From: Bradyrhizobium sp. G127 | GTDB lineage: Bacteria; Pseudomonadota; Alphaproteobacteria; Rhizobiales; Xanthobacteraceae | Direction of reading: 5' to 3' | Assembly (NCBI RefSeq): GCF_021502575.1 | Contig: NZ_JAKFGN010000002.1 | Span: 1,116,001-1,180,000 of the forward strand | DNA: 64,000 bases | In this document: positions 1-8,348 of the stretch, one piece after another | Position numbering within the stretch: position 1 is the first letter of the stretch | Layout: the number at the start of each line of letters is the position of its first letter | Notes under the pieces: model-generated | Told to the model about the DNA's origin: nothing | What the model saw: only the letters and a program-made list of their open reading frames with translations | Databases searched by the model: none | Translations under genes and position numbers: made by a program

Positions 1-592
1 CAGCGCTGATCGCCCAGACGATCGATACCACGCGCTTGACCGGAATGCCCATGTAATAGGCTGCGAGCATGTTCTCGGAGCTTGCGCGCATTGCCGTGCC
101 GAGCGTGGTCTTGTTGAAAAACAGATACAGCACTCCACACAGAATGATCGTCGCCGCGATTACCGACAGCTTGTCGTAGGCCAGCACGAGGCTGCCGAGC
201 CGCAGCACGCCCTGACTGAACGGCGTCTCGATCTTGAGATCGTCGGTGCCCCATATCATGCCCGCCACGGAGCGCAGGAAGAAGCCGAGGCCGATGGTTG
301 CCATGATGATGGAAAATTGCGGATAGCCGAGGATCGGCCTTACCACGAGGCGTTCGGCCAGCATGCCGAACAGCGCCATTGCGCCAACGGCAGCGATGAA
401 ACCGAGCCAGTAGTTGAAACCAAGCAGGCTGATGAAGGTGAAGGCGAAAAACCCGCCCAGCATCATCAGATCGCCCTGCGCGAAATTAACGACCTCGGTG
501 GCCTTGTAGACAAGGACGAATCCAAGAGCGATCAGCCCATAGACACAGCCGAGCGCAATGCCGCTCACCAACTGCTGAACGAAGTCCAGCAT
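1..592 (-). CDS. livH: LivH-type branched-chain amino-acid ABC transporter permease, partial (3' end off the window)
   Basis: About 197 codons are visible from an ATG at 592 and the frame is open to the window edge. The translation begins MLDFVQQLVSGIALGCVYG and continues with LIALGFVLVYKATEVVNFAQ and the G-D-L-M-M-L-G-G segment, the hallmark N-terminal half of LivH inner-membrane permeases. A GGAGGG-like ribosome site lies about 10 nt before the ATG. LivH forms one half of the membrane channel of Liv/HAAT importers, so LivM, LivG and LivF should follow to the left. The substrate cannot be told from this fragment. This is the first of three LivH genes in the window, so the locus is rich in Liv systems. 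Confidence 0.9.
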   Translation of the reverse strand, partial: MLDFVQQLVSGIALGCVYGLIALGFVLVYKATEVVNFAQGDLMMLGGFFAFTFISLLGFNYWLGFIAAVGAMALFGMLAERLVVRPILGYPQFSIIMATIGLGFFLRSVAGMIWGTDDLKIETPFSQGVLRLGSLVLAYDKLSVIAATIILCGVLYLFFNKTTLGTAMRASSENMLAAYYMGIPVKRVVSIVWAISA

Positions 593-615
593 TCCGGGTA
601 TCCCTCCCCCAACGT

Positions 616-673
616 GCCGCGATTCTGTCGATCGCCTTAGGTCACGCCGCGATCCTATCGATCGCCCTGGTCA
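616..673. repeat. Two imperfect tandem copies of a ~29-bp unit upstream of livH
   Basis: Positions 616-644 and 646-673 read nearly the same: both start GCCGCGAT and end GGTCA, share the core TCGATCGCC, and differ at a few substitutions and one indel. They sit 24-80 bp upstream of the livH start at 592. They could be a duplicated regulator site or a simple local duplication. The rest of 593-863 shows no gene that I can support. Confidence 0.5.
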
Positions 674-863
674 GTTCTTGTGTCGAATAGCTATGCGTTT
701 TTGCGTTCTTGTTGGGCAATCAGACCTCAAACAATGACGGCGTGTCAACAACGCCGCGGATGGGTGCGCCGCAACGAGAACTGTTCAAGGGTTCATTTCA
801 GGATTATCGGCGCGCAGAACAGAAAGGTGCGGTGTCTTGCCGCGCTGTCGCGGCGATCACGCC

Positions 864-2408
864 TCAACCGCCATGCGTGACGATCCAGTCATCAAGTGCT
901 TTCACTTCACTGGGTGACAGACGCAGACCCAGCTTGGACCGCCGCCACACGATGTCCTCGGCGCTGCGCGCGAATTCATGGGCGATGAGATAGCGGACTT
1001 CGCGTTCGGTCAGCGTGTCACCGAACAACCGTCCGAGATCGGCGGCGGATGCCGCATTGTCGAGAACCTTGCGGGCGCGTGTGCCATAGGCGTGCGCGAG
1101 GCGAAGCGCGAGGGCCCGCGACAGGAACGAATGATCGCGGATCAGTTCGTCCGCCAGCGCCGGGGCCGCCGAGACGTCGAGATCGCCGCCGGGCAACGGC
1201 GTGGTTCCGGTCCAGCCCGCTGGCTTCGCCTTGCCCGGCAGATATTTCTCCAGCCGCTCCAGCGCTTCCTCGGATAGACGGCGATAGGTGGTGATCTTGC
1301 CGCCGAAGATCGATAGCAGCGGCAGCCCGCCCGGCGCATCGAACTCGAAAACATAATCGCGGGTTGCGGCCTTGGCTTCACTGGCGCCGTCATCATAGAG
1401 CGGACGCACACCGGCATAGGCCCATGCCACGTCCTCCGGCTTCACCGGCTTGGCGAGATAGTCGTTCACCGACTGGCAGAGATAGGCAATCTCCTCCGCC
1501 GAGGCTTTCACCTTGGAGGGATCGCCGTCGTAGTCGCGGTCGGTGGTGCCGATCAGAGTGAAATCGTTCTGGAACGGAATGACGAAGACGACACGGCCAT
1601 CGCCATTCTGGAACGTATATGCATGATCGTGCTCGTAGAGGCGCGGCACAACAATGTGCGAGCCCTGCACCAGTCGCACCTTGGCCTTGGCGTTGATTCC
1701 GGCGCGGCGGGTCAGCACATCCTCCACCCACGGCCCGCCGGCATTGACCAGCGCGCGCGCCTTGATGCTGTTCTGCGCACCGGTGCTCGTGTCTTCGAGG
1801 ATCACCTGCCAGCAATCGTCCAGCCGCCGCGCTTCGACGGCGCGGGTCCGCGTGCGGATCACTGCGCCGCGATCCGCCGCATCGCGCGCATTGAGAACCA
1901 CGAGCCGGGCGTCATCGACAAAGCAATCGGAATACTCAAAGCCCTTCGTGAAGCGGCCGGGCACCAGCGGTTTTCCGACCGGATCGCGGGCGAGATCGAC
2001 CGTTCGCGTGGCAGGCAGGAGGCGGCGGCCGCCGAGATAATCGTACATAAACAAGCCGAGCCGCAGCAGCCAAGCCGGGCGCAGTCCAGCGTGATGCGGC
2101 AGCACGAAGCGCAACGGCCGGATGATATGCGGCGCGATCTGCCATAGCACTTCGCGTTCCATGAGCGCCTCACGGACCAGCCGGAATTCATAATATTCCA
2201 GATAGCGCAGACCGCCGTGAATAAGCTTGCTCGACCACGACGACGTACCGCTGGCAAGATCATTCATTTCACAGAGAAAGACGGAATTTCCACGGCCAGC
2301 GGCATCGCGAGCGATACCGCAGCCGTTGATCCCACCACCAATGATTGCGAGGTCGAAGACCCGGCCCGGCCGATCGCCATGGGGCAGGTCATTGGAGAGG
2401 TCAGTCAT
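864..2408 (-). CDS. glpD: Aerobic glycerol-3-phosphate dehydrogenase
   Basis: 514 aa, the usual GlpD length. It oxidises sn-glycerol 3-phosphate to dihydroxyacetone phosphate with FAD and passes electrons to the quinone pool at the inner membrane. The N-terminus carries the FAD-binding dinucleotide motif GGGINGCG (residues 24-31), followed by SGTSSWSSKLIHGGLRYLE, which is characteristic of GlpD. The C-terminal ~120 residues form the GlpD C-terminal domain (NAASAADLGRLFGDTLTERE, then a basic WRRSKLGLRLS). It appears monocistronic, with no glpF, glpK or glpR beside it. The ATG at 2408 lacks a strong ribosome site. Confidence 0.95.
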   Translation of the reverse strand: MTDLSNDLPHGDRPGRVFDLAIIGGGINGCGIARDAAGRGNSVFLCEMNDLASGTSSWSSKLIHGGLRYLEYYEFRLVREALMEREVLWQIAPHIIRPLRFVLPHHAGLRPAWLLRLGLFMYDYLGGRRLLPATRTVDLARDPVGKPLVPGRFTKGFEYSDCFVDDARLVVLNARDAADRGAVIRTRTRAVEARRLDDCWQVILEDTSTGAQNSIKARALVNAGGPWVEDVLTRRAGINAKAKVRLVQGSHIVVPRLYEHDHAYTFQNGDGRVVFVIPFQNDFTLIGTTDRDYDGDPSKVKASAEEIAYLCQSVNDYLAKPVKPEDVAWAYAGVRPLYDDGASEAKAATRDYVFEFDAPGGLPLLSIFGGKITTYRRLSEEALERLEKYLPGKAKPAGWTGTTPLPGGDLDVSAAPALADELIRDHSFLSRALALRLAHAYGTRARKVLDNAASAADLGRLFGDTLTEREVRYLIAHEFARSAEDIVWRRSKLGLRLSPSEVKALDDWIVTHGG

Positions 2409-2505
2409 TCAGCACCAGAAATAAGCTATCGAATCCGATGGTGCTGGTGTTCGGGCGTGAGGTCAACTCAGCCGTTAAAAGCCACCGCTCGGCCACTATC
2501 TTTGG

Positions 2506-4911
2506 TCAAACCGCCGTCTTGCGGTGCCGGATCGGCGCACCGAATGTCAGGCTCGCTGCAGCATCGATAATGGTGTTGGTGTCGAGACCGTAGTGGGCAT
2601 AGAGATCACCCACGGTGCCGGTCTGCCCGAACTTCTCGACGCCGAGCGCTTCAACGCGGTGACCCTGTACGCTGCCGAGCCACGCCAGCGTCGCTGGATG
2701 GCCGTCGATCACGGTAATGAGTCCGCAATCGCGCGGCATCGGCGATAGAAGCCGTTCGATATGGCTCGATTCACGCGGACCACCGTTGCGCCGAAGTTTA
2801 CGCGACGCAGTCCAGCCGGCATGCAGCCGGTCTGCGGAAGTAATGGCAAGCAAGCCGATGTCGCGGCGCGACTCGCCGAGCAGTCCCGTCGCCTCGATCG
2901 CTTCCGGCGCAACCGCGCCGGTATAGGCGATCACCAGTTCCGCATTGGGCCCCGGCTTACGCAGCCAATACGCTCCCGCTGCAATGTCGCCCGCAAGCCC
3001 GGGCGTCATCACACGCTGCGGTTGGTCGAGCGTCCGCGTCGAGAGACGCAAATAAACCGAGCCGCCATCCTCGTCGCGCTGCATCTGCTCGAACCCCCAG
3101 CGCATGATGACCGCGAGTTCGTCGACAAAAGCCGGCTCAAACGACGACAGCCCATCTTGCGCCATACCGATCAGCGGCGTGGCGATCGATTGATGCGCGC
3201 CGCCCTCAGGCGCCAGCGTGATGCCCGACGGTGTCGCCGCGACCATGAAGCGCGCGTCCTGATAGCAGGCGTAGTTCAGCGCATCGAGGCCGCGCTCGAT
3301 GAAGGGATCATACAGCGTCCCCACCGGCAGCAGCCGTTCGCCGTTGATGGAATGCGACAGCCCCAGCGCGGAGAGCATGAGGAAGAGGTTCATCTCCGCG
3401 ATGCCCAGTTCCATATGCTGGCCCTTCGGCGAATAATCCCATGCAAAAGTCGATGGAATTTTCTCCTTGCGATACAGATCCGCGTTCTCGGCCAATGCGA
3501 ACAGGCCGCGCCGATTGACCCACGCACCCAGATTGGTCGAAACCGTCACATCCGGCGAGGTGGTGACAATGCGCTCGGCCAGTTTCGTATCACCGCGCGC
3601 AAGTTCATTCAGGATCAGGCCGAAGCCCTGCTGGGTCGCCATACGCGGCGTCAGCGTCACGCCAAGCTGCGCAGGCACCTCGACCTTCGGCGCGTCCAGC
3701 CGCCGCGCGCCGTCGCGCGCGAAAGCTACGTTCTTCAAAAACGCCTCGATCCGCGCATGGTCCAGCGGCAATCCCTCCAGCCGGTCCCATTCATGACCGG
3801 GACGGATGTCTTGCGCGGTGCGGAAGGTTTCCATCTGCGCCACGGTCATCAAGCCGGCGTGATTGTCCTTGTGGCCCTGGAACGGCAGACCGACGCCTTT
3901 GATCGTATAGGCGATGAAGCACACCGGACGGTCATGATCGATTGCCTCGAACACCTCCAGCATACTGGCCATATCGTGACCGCCGAGATTCGACATCAGC
4001 GCCAGCAGTTCATCGTCGCTGCGCTTTTCGATCAGCTTCGTCACCGCGCCCTGATCGCCGATGTCGTCGAGCAGATGCCTGCGGAACGCCGCACCGCCTT
4101 GGAAACACAGGGCGGCATACATCTGGTTCGGGCAGCTATCGATCCACTTGCGCAGCGCCTCGCCGCCGGGCTCCGCAAACGCCGCCTGCATCAGCTTGCC
4201 GTATTTCACAATCACCACATCCCAGCCGAAATTGCGGAACATGGTCTCGAGCTTTTCCCACAAGCCTTCGCGGATCACGGCGTCGAGGCTCTGGCGGTTG
4301 TAATCGATCACCCACCATGTGTTGCGCAGGCCCTGCTTCCAGCCTTCCAGCAACGCCTCGAAGATATTGCCTTCGTCGAGTTCGGCGTCACCCACCAGCG
4401 CGATCATACGGCCTTCCGGTCTGTCCTTCATCCAGCCGTGCGCCTTCACATAATCCTGAACCAGCGACGAAAACAGCGTCTGCGCCACTCCGAGACCCAC
4501 CGAGCCGGTGGAGAAATCCACGTCGTCGATGTCCTTTGTGCGCGAGGGATAGGACTGCGCACCCTTGAAACCGCGGAAGTGTTCCAGCTTATCGCGGTTC
4601 TGTTGCCCGAGCAGATACTGGATCGCATGGAACACCGGACTGGCATGGGGCTTCACCGCCACGCGATCCTCGGGCTTCAGCACGCCGAAATACAGCGCTG
4701 ACATGATCGTCGCCAGCGACGCGCTTGAAGCCTGATGTCCGCCGACCTTAAGGCCGTCGGAATCCGGCCGGATATGGTTGGCGTGATGGATGGTCCACGA
4801 GGACAGCCACAAGACCTTGCGGGCCAGCGCGTTCAGAACTTCGAGACGAGACGGTTCGATGGGCTTGTTGGCAGGCATGGGACTCACCGCGGAGGCTGAT
4901 GCAGTGCTCAT
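2506..4911 (-). CDS. Homodimeric 2-oxoacid dehydrogenase E1 / transketolase-like thiamine-diphosphate enzyme
   Basis: 801 aa. The N-terminal TPP domain has the metal/diphosphate site GDAELDEGNIFEALLEGW followed by NTWWVIDYNRQSLD, the layout of AceE-type single-chain pyruvate dehydrogenase E1. The middle pyrimidine-binding domain includes GIAEMNLFLMLSALG and the C-terminus is transketolase-like. It is shorter than AceE (about 890 aa). No E2 or E3 gene is adjacent, so it is either an orphan E1 that uses a housekeeping E2/E3 or a transketolase-like enzyme. The divergent Lrp/AsnC gene at 5015 recalls the MdeB-MdeR arrangement for 2-oxobutyrate oxidation in Pseudomonas putida. That substrate is an inference by analogy only. 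Confidence 0.8.
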   Translation of the reverse strand: MSTASASAVSPMPANKPIEPSRLEVLNALARKVLWLSSWTIHHANHIRPDSDGLKVGGHQASSASLATIMSALYFGVLKPEDRVAVKPHASPVFHAIQYLLGQQNRDKLEHFRGFKGAQSYPSRTKDIDDVDFSTGSVGLGVAQTLFSSLVQDYVKAHGWMKDRPEGRMIALVGDAELDEGNIFEALLEGWKQGLRNTWWVIDYNRQSLDAVIREGLWEKLETMFRNFGWDVVIVKYGKLMQAAFAEPGGEALRKWIDSCPNQMYAALCFQGGAAFRRHLLDDIGDQGAVTKLIEKRSDDELLALMSNLGGHDMASMLEVFEAIDHDRPVCFIAYTIKGVGLPFQGHKDNHAGLMTVAQMETFRTAQDIRPGHEWDRLEGLPLDHARIEAFLKNVAFARDGARRLDAPKVEVPAQLGVTLTPRMATQQGFGLILNELARGDTKLAERIVTTSPDVTVSTNLGAWVNRRGLFALAENADLYRKEKIPSTFAWDYSPKGQHMELGIAEMNLFLMLSALGLSHSINGERLLPVGTLYDPFIERGLDALNYACYQDARFMVAATPSGITLAPEGGAHQSIATPLIGMAQDGLSSFEPAFVDELAVIMRWGFEQMQRDEDGGSVYLRLSTRTLDQPQRVMTPGLAGDIAAGAYWLRKPGPNAELVIAYTGAVAPEAIEATGLLGESRRDIGLLAITSADRLHAGWTASRKLRRNGGPRESSHIERLLSPMPRDCGLITVIDGHPATLAWLGSVQGHRVEALGVEKFGQTGTVGDLYAHYGLDTNTIIDAAASLTFGAPIRHRKTAV

Positions 4912-4968
4912 GCTAATCCTGAGCTGCCTTTGAAAAATCTCAAATCATATCGACGCGACCCAAAATAA

Positions 4969-4983
4969 TGGGATATCATCCCA
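4969..4983. promoter_or_regulatory. 15-bp dyad in the E1/Lrp divergent promoter, candidate Lrp-type operator
   Basis: TGGGAT at 4969-4974 and ATCCCA at 4978-4983 form 6-bp arms around a 3-nt centre, embedded in an AT-rich stretch unlike the surrounding GC-rich DNA. The 15-bp dyad size matches Lrp-family sites. It lies 58 bp from the E1 start and 32 bp from the regulator start, so it could serve both promoters. Confidence 0.5.
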
Positions 4984-5014
4984 ATAAATAGCTAAATGGT
5001 GATAATTTATACCA

Positions 5015-5476
5015 ATGGAAACCTTGGACGCCATCGACCGCAAGATCCTCACCATCCTGCAAGCCGACAGCCGCGTGACCATGCAGGAACTGGCCGATCA
5101 GGTCGGTCTGTCGGTGTCGCCATGCCATCGCCGGGTGAAATTGCTGGAGGAGCGCGGCGTGATCACGCGCTACATCGCGATGGTCGATCAGAAATCGGTC
5201 GGGCTGCCAGTCAGTGTATTCATTTCGATCAAGTTGGAGCGGCAGAAGGAAGAAGATCTCGATCGATTCGCCAAGGCGATCTCGAAGTGGAAGGAGGTGC
5301 TGGAATGCTATCTCATGACCGGCAACCGGGATTACCTGCTGCGGGTCGTGACCGCCGACCTGCCGTCCTATGAGACCTTCATCAAGACCAAGCTGACGCG
5401 GCTCGAGGGCATCGCCTCCATCGAGTCGAGCTTCGCATTGAGCCAGGTGAAGTACAGCATCGCGCTGCCGGTGTAG
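5015..5476 (+). CDS. Lrp/AsnC-family transcriptional regulator
   Basis: 153 aa. The N-terminal helix-turn-helix is METLDAIDRKILTILQADSR followed by QELADQVGLSVSPCHRRVK (about residues 24-42). The C-terminal RAM/AsnC ligand-binding domain runs from about residue 65 to the end, with the conserved turn CYLMTGNRDYLLRVV. Such proteins form octamer-like assemblies that respond to an amino acid or 2-oxoacid. It is divergent from the E1 gene (start 4911), so it probably controls that gene and itself. The effector is not visible from sequence. Confidence 0.93.
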   Translation: METLDAIDRKILTILQADSRVTMQELADQVGLSVSPCHRRVKLLEERGVITRYIAMVDQKSVGLPVSVFISIKLERQKEEDLDRFAKAISKWKEVLECYLMTGNRDYLLRVVTADLPSYETFIKTKLTRLEGIASIESSFALSQVKYSIALPV

Positions 5477-5479
5477 GCG

Positions 5480-6421
5480 TTACTTCAACGCCCTCAGCCA
5501 GTCGCCAATCTCGCGCATCGCGGCGCCGGCTTTCGGCAGTAGCTTTCCCATTGTGATGAAGCCGTGAAACTGGCCGGGATAGGTCCGATGCGTCACCGGC
5601 ACGCCGGCTTCGCCGAGGCGCGCGGCATATTCGTCGCCTTCATCACGCAAAGGATCGGCACCTGCCGTCAGAACGAACGCCGGAGGCAGGCCCGATAGTT
5701 TCTCCGCGCGCGCAGGCGATGCCTTCCAGTGCTCGCCATCCGACGTGCCAAGATAATGATCGCGGAACCAGCGGATCACGGTGTGGGTCAGCAAGGCACT
5801 TGTTTCGGGTTCGCTGTGCGACGGATGTGTCATCGCAAAATCGGTGGCGGGATAAATCAGCACCTGCCCTGTGAGCTTCAGCCCAGCCTCCCGGGCGTGG
5901 ATCGCCACCACGGAAGCGAGATTTCCGCCGGCACTGTCGCCGCCCACGATCAGGCGTGATTCATCTATCCCCAACTGGCGGGCATTGCCTGAAATCCATT
6001 CCGTTGCAGCGATGGCATCGTCGACCGCCGCAGGGAATCTGTGCTCTGGCGCCAGACGATAATCGACCGAAATCACGATCAACTGACCTTCATCGGCCAG
6101 CGTGCGGCACACCACGTCATGCGAATCCAGATTGCCGATCACCCATCCGCCGCCATGAAAGAAGACGAGACACGGCGACAATCCATCCGCCTGCCTCAGT
6201 GTCAGCGGCTTGTAGACGCGCGCAGGTATGCCGTCGCCCGATCCGGGGATGGTCAGTGATTCCACCGAGGCGAGCTTCGGCGGCTCTGGCTGCGACACGG
6301 GACGGGCCGCGAGATACATCTCGCGTGCCTCCACCGGCGTAAGCGTTTCATACGGCGGACGCCCTGCCTCACGGAAGGCGTTCAGGACTGCAGCCGCATC
6401 GGGATCGAGCTTGACGGGCAT
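5480..6421 (-). CDS. Alpha/beta-hydrolase of the hormone-sensitive lipase (family IV) esterase group
   Basis: 313 aa from ATG 6421, which lies 10 nt after the stop of the upstream beta-keto acid cleavage gene. The frame is open further upstream, but that part lies inside the neighbour. The oxyanion-hole motif HGGGWVIGN and the nucleophile elbow GDSAGGN define the family. The distal Asp (TAGADPLRDEGDEYA) and His (YPGQFHGFITM) complete the triad. It hydrolyses short-chain carboxylic esters in the cytoplasm. It is the last gene of the liv/3-hydroxyacid operon, where it may release the imported ester or a thioester product. That role is inferred. Confidence 0.9.
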   Translation of the reverse strand: MPVKLDPDAAAVLNAFREAGRPPYETLTPVEAREMYLAARPVSQPEPPKLASVESLTIPGSGDGIPARVYKPLTLRQADGLSPCLVFFHGGGWVIGNLDSHDVVCRTLADEGQLIVISVDYRLAPEHRFPAAVDDAIAATEWISGNARQLGIDESRLIVGGDSAGGNLASVVAIHAREAGLKLTGQVLIYPATDFAMTHPSHSEPETSALLTHTVIRWFRDHYLGTSDGEHWKASPARAEKLSGLPPAFVLTAGADPLRDEGDEYAARLGEAGVPVTHRTYPGQFHGFITMGKLLPKAGAAMREIGDWLRALK

Positions 6422-6431
6422 TGTTTCGTTC

Positions 6432-7355
6432 TTAAACCTGCAATGTATCGCCGCCCTTGAGGTGGAGAATCTCGCGAGCGTCGTCGGGCGAAGCAACCTC
6501 AAGACCCAAACCTTCGATGATCTTACGCGCGAGACGGACCTGCTCGGCGTTGGACTCCGCCATGCGGCCCGGCGCGGCCCACAGCGAATCCTCCAGGCCA
6601 ACGCGGATGTTGCCGCCCATCGCCGTCGCCATCGCCGCGATCGGCAACTGGTTGCGCCCCGCGCCCAGCACCGACCAGACGTACTGGTCGCCAAACAGCC
6701 GGTCCGCCGTGCGCTTCATGTGCAGCACGTCTTCCGGATGCGCGCCGGTGCCACCCTGCAATCCGAACACCGTCTGCACGAACAACGGAGCCTTCACCAG
6801 CCCCTGATCGAGGAAGTATTTGAGATTATAGAGATGCGCGGTATCGTAACATTCAAACTCGAAGCGCGTGCCGCTACCCGACAGCGTGGTCAGGACATAT
6901 TCGATATCCGCAAAGGTGTTGCGGAATACGATGTCCTTGTTCTCGAGGTGCTTACGCTCCCACTCATGCTCGAAAGACTTGAAGCGGTTGAGCATGCCGA
7001 AGAACGCGAAGTTCATCGATCCCATGTTCAGCGACGCGACCTCCGGCTTGTAGACCGCCGCCGGGCGAACGCGCTCGTCCACCTTCATGGTCGGCGCGCC
7101 GCCAGTGGTGAGGTTCACAACGGCGTTGGAGCGCTGCTTGATGATCTTGAGAAATGGCTCGAACGCTTCCGGGCTCTGGTCGGGCTGACCGGTCTTCGGG
7201 TTGCGCGCGTGAAGATGGACAATGGCCGCGCCGGCTTCCGCCGCGCCAATCGCCGCATCGGCGATTTCCTGTGGTGTCACCGGCAAAGCCTTGGACATCG
7301 AAGGTGTATGGATCGCGCCGGTCACGGCGCAGGTGATGATGACTTTGCGGCTCAT
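6432..7355 (-). CDS. Beta-keto acid cleavage enzyme (BKACE, former DUF849)
   Basis: 307 aa, normal for the family. These Zn-dependent TIM-barrel enzymes convert a beta-keto acid plus acetyl-CoA into acetoacetate plus a new acyl-CoA. The metal ligands are visible as HLHARNP (H47, H49), with the distal Glu in NIRVGLEDSLW. TCAVTGAIHTPSMS at the N-terminus is also typical. The preceding gene is a 3-hydroxyacid dehydrogenase, which would supply the beta-keto acid, so the two likely form consecutive steps. The exact substrate (carnitine-like or another 3-hydroxy acid) cannot be fixed from sequence. Confidence 0.92.
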   Translation of the reverse strand: MSRKVIITCAVTGAIHTPSMSKALPVTPQEIADAAIGAAEAGAAIVHLHARNPKTGQPDQSPEAFEPFLKIIKQRSNAVVNLTTGGAPTMKVDERVRPAAVYKPEVASLNMGSMNFAFFGMLNRFKSFEHEWERKHLENKDIVFRNTFADIEYVLTTLSGSGTRFEFECYDTAHLYNLKYFLDQGLVKAPLFVQTVFGLQGGTGAHPEDVLHMKRTADRLFGDQYVWSVLGAGRNQLPIAAMATAMGGNIRVGLEDSLWAAPGRMAESNAEQVRLARKIIEGLGLEVASPDDAREILHLKGGDTLQV

Positions 7356-7385
7356 TTTTGTCTCTCTTCTTGCCAGTCGGTTGAA

Positions 7386-8330
7386 CTATGACCTGGTAGT
7401 CTGCTTGGCCTTGTGCGCGACCAGTGCCGCGAGGCGCTCGTTGCGGCGCGTCGTCAATGCCGCGATCCGCTCCGGGGTCGGCTGATGCGGCCATGCCGCA
7501 ATGACGCGATCGACATTCGGACTCTCATAGACTTCGGGACCGGCAGACGCTGCGGCAAGTTCTTTATAGAAGCCCGTGTAGCGCGCGCAATAATCCGGAA
7601 TACCGCCCGGCGCATTCAGTTCGATGGTTTCGAACGGCCCGAGGAATGACCATCGCAATCCGAGACCGTCCTTGACGGTGTGGTCCACATCCTCCGCCGA
7701 CATGTAGCCCTCGCCCACCAGCCGGAAGGCTTCCGCCAGCAACGCGCCCTGCAGCCGGTTGAGTACGAAGCCGTTGATCTCCTTGTTGACCGTTACCGGC
7801 ACCTGCCCGATGGCGCGATAGATCTCTCGAGCACGAGAAATCGCCTCGGGCAAAGTCCACGGCGCGCCGCAGAGCTCGACCAGCGGCACCAGATGCGGCG
7901 GATTGACCGGATGGCCGACCAGGCAGCGGGCCCGGCCTTTCAGGTTTTCCGTGAACCGCGAGGCGACGATGGCCGACGTCGACGACACCAGCAGCGTGTC
8001 CGGCGCCGCAAGGCGATCGAGTTCGGCGAACAGCGCGATCTTGTCTTCGACCTTTTCAGGGCCGTTTTCCTGAACGAATTCGACATCCTTCACGGCGTCG
8101 GCCAGGCTCGATGCCACCGAAATCCGCGCCACCGCGCCATCAGGATCGTCGGCGAGCCCATGACGGTTCAGCGCGAGCAACTCGTCGTGGATCAGGCTTT
8201 TGGCGGCGCTCAGCGTGGGGGCATGCGCGTCCGTCAGCCGAACACTCCAGCCGGCGCGTGCGAAGATCGCCGCCCAGGCCCGTCCGATCAAACCAACACC
8301 GACAATGGCGACATTTTTTTTGGGGGACAT
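7386..8330 (-). CDS. 3-hydroxyacid dehydrogenase of the lambda-crystallin / 3-hydroxyacyl-CoA dehydrogenase family
   Basis: 314 aa. The Rossmann motif VAIVGVGLIGRAW (GxGxxG at residues 11-16) binds NAD. The catalytic His is in CLVGHPVNPPHLVPLVE (H140), and the C-terminal helical domain has the NGFVLNRLQGALLAEAFRLV signature. GLGLRWSFLGPFETIELNAPG resembles lambda-crystallin (L-gulonate 3-dehydrogenase) more than the fatty-acid FadB type. It likely oxidises a free 3-hydroxy acid to the beta-keto acid used by the downstream BKACE. It is co-transcribed with the liv genes: the fusion gene stop at 8349 is 18 nt before this start. Confidence 0.9.
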   Translation of the reverse strand: MSPKKNVAIVGVGLIGRAWAAIFARAGWSVRLTDAHAPTLSAAKSLIHDELLALNRHGLADDPDGAVARISVASSLADAVKDVEFVQENGPEKVEDKIALFAELDRLAAPDTLLVSSTSAIVASRFTENLKGRARCLVGHPVNPPHLVPLVELCGAPWTLPEAISRAREIYRAIGQVPVTVNKEINGFVLNRLQGALLAEAFRLVGEGYMSAEDVDHTVKDGLGLRWSFLGPFETIELNAPGGIPDYCARYTGFYKELAAASAGPEVYESPNVDRVIAAWPHQPTPERIAALTTRRNERLAALVAHKAKQTTRS

Positions 8331-8348
8331 GTCTGTTGTCTTTCGCCC

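Noticed and set aside
2761-4701. A 646-codon open frame on the plus strand
   Set aside because: It lies wholly antisense to the AceE-like E1 gene, which has clear motifs. Its translation is Arg/His/Gln-rich, without any domain, as is usual for antisense frames in GC-rich coding DNA.
6228-7391. A 387-codon plus-strand frame
   Set aside because: Antisense to the BKACE and esterase genes; composition is low-complexity Arg/Ala-rich and no family motif is present.
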